DNA of 64,000 bases from JAKALX01 sp964508715 (lineage in GTDB: Bacteria; Chloroflexota; Dehalococcoidia; Tepidiformales; Tepidiformaceae): NCBI GenBank assembly GCA_964508715.1, contig CAZDUX010000008.1:75964-139963 (forward strand), read 5' to 3'. The stretch's first letter is position 1; each line of letters starts with the position of its first letter. Below the pieces are notes generated by a model. The model was given only the letters and a program-made list of their open reading frames with translations, was not told the origin of the DNA and did not search any database. Shown here one piece after another: positions 60,328-64,000 of the stretch. Position numbers and translations under genes: made by a program.

Positions 60328-62322
60328 GTGTCTACGACGGCCCCGGCGCGTATTGCCGTCATGCCCGCCTACAATGAGGAAGCCACCATAGAGGGCGTCC
60401 TCGATGATCTCTATCCTCGCATCGATCGCGTGATCATCGTCGACGATGGCTCGCAGGACGCTACCCCCGGGATCGTCGACCGGTGGGCGGCGAGCAAGCC
60501 AAAAGCAACGGTCATCCACTTCCCCCAGAATCGCGGGCTCTCCGCTGCCCTCCGTGCGGGATGGGAAGAGGTGCGCGCTATGCTCGCGCGCGGCGATATC
60601 TCCGCTGATGACGTCGCCTTCTCGATAGATGCCGATGGCCAGCACGAACCCGGCGCTCTCGATGGCATGATCGAGCACCTCATCGCGACGGGTTCCGTCT
60701 GCGTGATCGGTAACCGCGACATGGGGTACCACTCGCCCTACAAGAAGTTCGGCAATGCGGTGATGACCTGGATCGGCCGCATCTCCGGCTGGGCCGAGTT
60801 CCATGACATCGAGAGCGGGTACCGCGTCTTCCGTGTGGGCCCCCTGCTCGAAGCGCAGGAGTACTACGAGGGCTATAAGTACTCCGAGACTGTCGAGGTG
60901 GCGGTTATCCTCACGCGCCTTGGCTACAAGGTCGACAACACCTACCGCATCAACATCCCGGTGGCCCGCACCCGCACGCGCCTCTACGACGCCGCTGTCG
61001 ATGCCGTCTGCATGCCCCTTGCGTGGTACCGGCTGGCCTGCTGGCGCGACATACCGAAGGCGGCTCGCGGCAGGCTCTCGCTCGTCGTCCCGGCCCTCGT
61101 CGTCACCCTGACGGTCATCGCCCTCGCGCTCATGCTCACGCGCACTTTCTACCTGGGCGATGACTCGGCGCAGTCCTACGGCCATATCTGGTACCTGCGG
61201 GAGGCCATCTTCACGCACCACCAGTGGCCCTGGCACGTCGCCCAACTCGAAAACGGCGATGCCGTCATGTTCCCCTACGGCATCATTCCGTGGCTCCCCG
61301 ACGCCCTCCTCTATCCAATTTTCGGCGACTGGATCGTGACGTTCTCGATGGTCGCCGGCGTCACCCTGTTGTTTTTCGCGGTGGTGTACTTCCGTCCCGA
61401 ACTCCGAAACCCCTTCCTGTTCGCGCTGTTCGTCCTCAATCCGTTGCTCTGGAATGGCATCACCCAGTTCCAGCTCACGACGGTGTGGGCCTTCTCCTTC
61501 ACCTTTCTTGGTCTCGCCCGGCTCGAACGCGGCCATCAGGTCAGTGCCTTTGTCCTCCTCGCCGCCGCCATTGCGACCCACCCGATGATGGGAATCGTGA
61601 CAATCGCGTTGTATCTCGCATGGGAATGGGCGCGCACCCGGCGCTTCCCAGGGCGTGCCACTGCGCTTTCGGGCGGCGCTCTCGTGGTCGCATCTCCGGC
61701 TGTTTTCCTCTTCCTCAGCACTCCGCTCGTCTCAGAGGCAAAGGTGAGCGTGGTAGCCCTCAGCTTCCTCGATAACCTGCGCAGGCTTTCGGTGCCCCTG
61801 CTTGCACTCTCCATTCCAGTACTGCGCGACCGGATCTACATGCGCCAGGCGGTGGTTGCAGGTGCCCTCGCCGTTGCCAGTGCCGCTCTCCTGCTCTACT
61901 TGCCGCCGTCCGGGCTCTGGGAGTCATCCCGCCCCCGTTTTGCAGGCTACCTCACTGCGCATCCTGTCGAGCCGGGCAGCTCATACCGCGTTCTCGTTTC
62001 GAATAACCACGAAGACGGCATGGTCGAGTTCATGAAAGCAGGCGCCATCCTCGCCAACGAGTTCTTCACCGAGAGCGAGCACCGCCAGACCTGGCCTAAC
62101 GCGGATGCCTACACCTGCTTCCTCGCGACCAAACGCGTGGACCGTGTCATTGTGGGCAGCGAGTATCCTTCGCCCTACCGCGGGAGCGAGCTCCATATGC
62201 TCGAGACCCTTGCGGCCAACGGTGAGGCCAAGCTGGAGTACCGAGGGGACGATGCCATCGCCTACACCGTCCATCCGCCCGAGAGTGCCCGCCGCGACTC
62301 CCTCCGGAGCTGCCACCTCTAG
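60328..62322 (+). CDS. GT2 glycosyltransferase fused to polytopic membrane module
   Basis: About 664 aa. Residues about 8-230 are a GT-A family 2 glycosyltransferase like dolichyl-/polyprenyl-phosphate sugar transferases: VMPAYNEEATIEGVL, VIIVDDGSQDATPG, FSIDADGQHEPG with the DxD, and ESGYRVFRVG. From about residue 245 there are eight or more membrane helices, with the loop DDSAQSYGHIWYL and DAVMFPYGIIPW, then a soluble tail. The second half is paralogous to the protein at 54696-55961. The start is uncertain: GTG 60328 is the last codon leaving the GT domain whole; GTG 60259 would overlap the epimerase gene. No clear ribosome site is seen. Confidence 0.8.
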   Translation: MSTTAPARIAVMPAYNEEATIEGVLDDLYPRIDRVIIVDDGSQDATPGIVDRWAASKPKATVIHFPQNRGLSAALRAGWEEVRAMLARGDISADDVAFSIDADGQHEPGALDGMIEHLIATGSVCVIGNRDMGYHSPYKKFGNAVMTWIGRISGWAEFHDIESGYRVFRVGPLLEAQEYYEGYKYSETVEVAVILTRLGYKVDNTYRINIPVARTRTRLYDAAVDAVCMPLAWYRLACWRDIPKAARGRLSLVVPALVVTLTVIALALMLTRTFYLGDDSAQSYGHIWYLREAIFTHHQWPWHVAQLENGDAVMFPYGIIPWLPDALLYPIFGDWIVTFSMVAGVTLLFFAVVYFRPELRNPFLFALFVLNPLLWNGITQFQLTTVWAFSFTFLGLARLERGHQVSAFVLLAAAIATHPMMGIVTIALYLAWEWARTRRFPGRATALSGGALVVASPAVFLFLSTPLVSEAKVSVVALSFLDNLRRLSVPLLALSIPVLRDRIYMRQAVVAGALAVASAALLLYLPPSGLWESSRPRFAGYLTAHPVEPGSSYRVLVSNNHEDGMVEFMKAGAILANEFFTESEHRQTWPNADAYTCFLATKRVDRVIVGSEYPSPYRGSELHMLETLAANGEAKLEYRGDDAIAYTVHPPESARRDSLRSCHL

Positions 62323-63508
62323 GAGCGAGACCCTCCGCGCGGTCCTGCACTCACCCCTCGGCCTGCTCCTCGCCCTTGTCTTCGCGACTGATGCGATGAC
62401 GTCCCTCGTTGTCATCGCCTTCGGTAACAGCTACCTCATCGAGACACGCCACGCGCCGGCTTCCTACCCTGCGTATGCCCTTGGCATCTACGGCTTCGTG
62501 AAGCTCGTGACGGCGCCAATCGGCGGGTGGCTTCTCGACCGCGTGCGCGTCGCCGTCATCGTCATGTTCATCTACGCCACCGAGGCGGGTGGCCTGCTCA
62601 TCATCCTCGGCACGGGCTCCGCGAACGGATTCCTCGTGGGTGTGGGCTTCCTCTCCACCGGCATTGCACTCGCCTGGCTGCTCGTCTTCCACGCGCTCGG
62701 CGATGCATCCGACCCGGACGCGCGCGCGTCCGCCACGGCGTACGTGGGGCTCGTCTCCGCGGCCGCGACGGCAACGGGGTTTGGTCTGGCCGCTGTCCTG
62801 GCACAGATTGAATGGTGGGAATCGGCATTCCTTGCCGCTCTTTTCATGTGCACGGCGTCGGCATTTCTCCTGCTCCGTCTCTATCCACCTCGGTCCCGTG
62901 CCGGCAGGGGCCACCAGGAGCCTCCGGCTGGCGATACCGTCCCTCCTCCCATCGGCAGGCGGCGGGTCGTGGCAGCCGTGGTTATCTTCATGCACTTCGT
63001 GGCGATGACGGCCACCCTCGCAGTCTTCGGGCCGTTCATTCTGCGCTCCCTGCATCTCAGCCTCCTCAGGGCCGGCTTCCTGCTCACACCGGCCGCGGCC
63101 GTTGCGGCACTCTCGATGCTTGCCTCGGGGCGTCTCTCACGGCACGGCAACCGGCTCCGCGAGGTTGCAGTCCTCTATGCCCTCGGCGCCCTCGTCGTCC
63201 TCGTCTGCGCCTTCGTCCACAGCCCCTGGGTCTTTGCTATCGTCGCAATTCCCCTTGGAGTGGCCCTGGCTGGCGCCCAGCCCCTCCTCAACGCCTCACT
63301 TCTCGACGTCTCGCATGGTGGCAGCGACACCGGTACCGTCCTCGGCTGGCTCTTTTTCGCCGAAGGTCTCGGGAGTGTGGCCGGGCCGCTCATTATCGGC
63401 GTGGTCATCAGTGCTGCTGGCATCCGTGAAGCCGTCGTCGTTCTCAGCATCATCGAGAGCCTGATGGTCGTCCTCGCTGCCGGCAGCTCGCGGGCAACGC
63501 GTATCTGA
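62252..63508 (+). CDS. Major facilitator superfamily transporter
   Basis: A 418-aa membrane protein with about 12 helices in two halves separated by a basic loop (about 205-230, RSRAGRGHQEPP). GGWLLDRVRV near 90 fits the MFS loop 2-3 motif. The ATG at 62252 has GAGGGGA upstream but lies 71 bases inside the glycosyltransferase gene; a later non-ATG start is possible since the first helix begins near residue 35. As last gene of the sugar operon it may export a product or a lipid precursor; this is inference. Confidence 0.8.
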   Translation: MPSPTPSIRPRVPAATPSGAATSRSETLRAVLHSPLGLLLALVFATDAMTSLVVIAFGNSYLIETRHAPASYPAYALGIYGFVKLVTAPIGGWLLDRVRVAVIVMFIYATEAGGLLIILGTGSANGFLVGVGFLSTGIALAWLLVFHALGDASDPDARASATAYVGLVSAAATATGFGLAAVLAQIEWWESAFLAALFMCTASAFLLLRLYPPRSRAGRGHQEPPAGDTVPPPIGRRRVVAAVVIFMHFVAMTATLAVFGPFILRSLHLSLLRAGFLLTPAAAVAALSMLASGRLSRHGNRLREVAVLYALGALVVLVCAFVHSPWVFAIVAIPLGVALAGAQPLLNASLLDVSHGGSDTGTVLGWLFFAEGLGSVAGPLIIGVVISAAGIREAVVVLSIIESLMVVLAAGSSRATRI

Positions 63509-63558
63509 GAAGCGACCAGGTGCCGTGTACGGCGTGGGCGAATCTTCACAGAGCGGCT

Positions 63559-63588
63559 TTGACACAAGCGGCGGCCTGCCCCTACTCT
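63559..63588 (+). promoter_or_regulatory. rRNA promoter P1
   Basis: TTGACA (63559-63564), an 18-base spacer, and TACTCT (63583-63588). It lies about 360 bases before the 16S gene. Confidence 0.6.
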
Positions 63589-63800
63589 CAGAAAGGTTCC
63601 TGCGCCGATGGCGGTGGAACCGGCAGCTGAAAGGCTGCGAGCGGACGGGAAACAGACCCTCCTCGCACGTTTACGATGGCCGGACAGCCCCGAATCCTGG
63701 GGCTGGACAGAAATGTCGCCCGGTGCAATGCTGAACGAACCCCGTCAAACGGGAGCCCCTCCGGGGGCTGCCACGGCGAAGGCCCCCGGGCCTGGCCAGG

Positions 63801-63829
63801 TTGACACGGGTGCGAGGAGGCGATAGTCT
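63801..63829 (+). promoter_or_regulatory. rRNA promoter P2
   Basis: TTGACA (63801-63806), a 17-base spacer, and TAGTCT (63824-63829), giving transcription from about 63836, some 110 bases before the 16S gene. Confidence 0.75.
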
Positions 63830-63857
63830 TCTCGTTCGGGCCTTGAAAGAGGCCGGC

Positions 63858-63868
63858 GCACTTTAACA
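63858..63868 (+). promoter_or_regulatory. boxA-like antitermination element
   Basis: GCACTTTAACA in the rRNA leader closely matches the E. coli rRNA boxA core (GCTCTTTAACA), the RNA site for NusB/S10 antitermination complexes. Its place between P2 and the 16S gene fits. Confidence 0.65.
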
Positions 63869-63947
63869 ACTGGATAGCGGACGAATAGAGAACGTTGGGA
63901 ACCCGTTAATAACGGACTTACTCGTTCTTCGGAACGATGAAAGCGTT

Positions 63948-64000
63948 TTTTCGGAGAGTTTGATCCTGGCTCAGGACAAACGCTGGCGGAATGTATTAGG
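63948..64000 (+). rRNA. rrs: 16S ribosomal RNA, 5' end (partial)
   Basis: AGAGTTTGATCCTGGCTCAG begins at 63955, the universal 5' sequence of bacterial 16S rRNA, followed by GACAAACGCTGGCGG. Aligning with E. coli numbering, the mature 5' end would be at about 63948. The gene runs off the right edge of the window. Fifty-three bases are too few to place the organism. Confidence 0.98.

Larger units (their letters stand above)
63509..63947 (+). promoter_or_regulatory. rRNA operon promoter and leader region
   Basis: About 440 bases without a protein gene. It holds two good promoters (listed separately), possibly a third (TGGACA, 17 bases, AATGCT near 63702-63730), several GC hairpins between them (AGCCCC/GGGGCT near 63685-63703; GAGCCCC/GGGGGCT near 63751-63769), a boxA-like element, and in the leader a CGTTC-TTCG-GAACG hairpin at 63922-63935. 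Confidence 0.7.

Noticed and set aside
63608..63826. A 72-codon frame in the rRNA promoter region
   Set aside because: It spans the P2 promoter and its -35/-10 elements, has a poor ribosome site and Pro/Arg-rich composition; the rRNA control region explains the sequence better.
1..64000. CRISPR arrays, insertion sequences, prophage or integrase genes, and tRNA genes
   Set aside because: I saw no regularly spaced palindromic repeats, no transposase or integrase motifs, and no tRNA T-loop/anticodon pattern in the intergenic spacers. A covariance-model tRNA scan would be needed to be certain.

Overview
This is a gene-dense, high-GC bacterial chromosome segment. Its layout and protein flavour suggest a Chloroflexota lineage, perhaps Tepidiforma-like Dehalococcoidia. 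The pointers are a DnaD-type primosome gene in a GC-rich genome, an F420/deazaflavin-type oxidoreductase, tandem universal stress proteins and small HHxxI/CxxCG zinc proteins. The phylum call is inference from style; the 16S gene at the right edge is too short here to settle it.

Left edge (1-1301, minus strand): a type II restriction-modification pair, a complete cytosine-C5 methyltransferase and an overlapping HNH endonuclease gene cut by the window edge. Next (1672-5752, plus) is a replication operon: ribosomal protein L9, DnaB helicase, a DnaD-domain protein and a helicase-loader-like ATPase with two AAA+ modules in one chain. From 5749 to 34289 lie mostly metabolic, stress and envelope genes: two double-domain universal stress proteins with an alcohol dehydrogenase, a heterodimeric ABC exporter, a class A beta-lactamase-like protein, a lipoprotein esterase, an FAD oxidase, a Baeyer-Villiger-type monooxygenase, a HerA-like ATPase, and a pbpC / alpha-2-macroglobulin pair. 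Several very small zinc-binding proteins (47-79 aa) sit between the larger genes.

From 50904 down to 34451 (minus strand) runs a complete dcw cluster: mraZ-mraW-ftsL-ftsI-murF-mraY-murD-ftsW-murG-murC-murB-ddl-ftsQ-ftsA-ftsZ. Most genes overlap by 2-7 bases. A consensus sigma-70-type promoter with MraZ-box repeats lies at the head and a strong hairpin terminator at the tail. murE is absent.

The right part (50982-63508) holds a MogA-like protein, an acetyltransferase, an MprF-like DUF2156 protein, a polysaccharide deacetylase, a two-component system, and a sugar/glycolipid operon (aminotransferase, epimerase, glycosyltransferase fused to a membrane module, MFS transporter). The membrane module has a stand-alone paralogue beside the two-component system. 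Perfect or near-perfect 11-bp tandem repeats sharing the core CTTCAG precede two of these envelope genes and look like binding sites for an OmpR-family regulator. The window ends with tandem rRNA promoters, a boxA-like element and the first bases of a 16S rRNA gene.

A pattern across the window is a -10 hexamer (TANNNT) ending exactly six bases before the start codon of four separate genes, which implies leaderless mRNAs.
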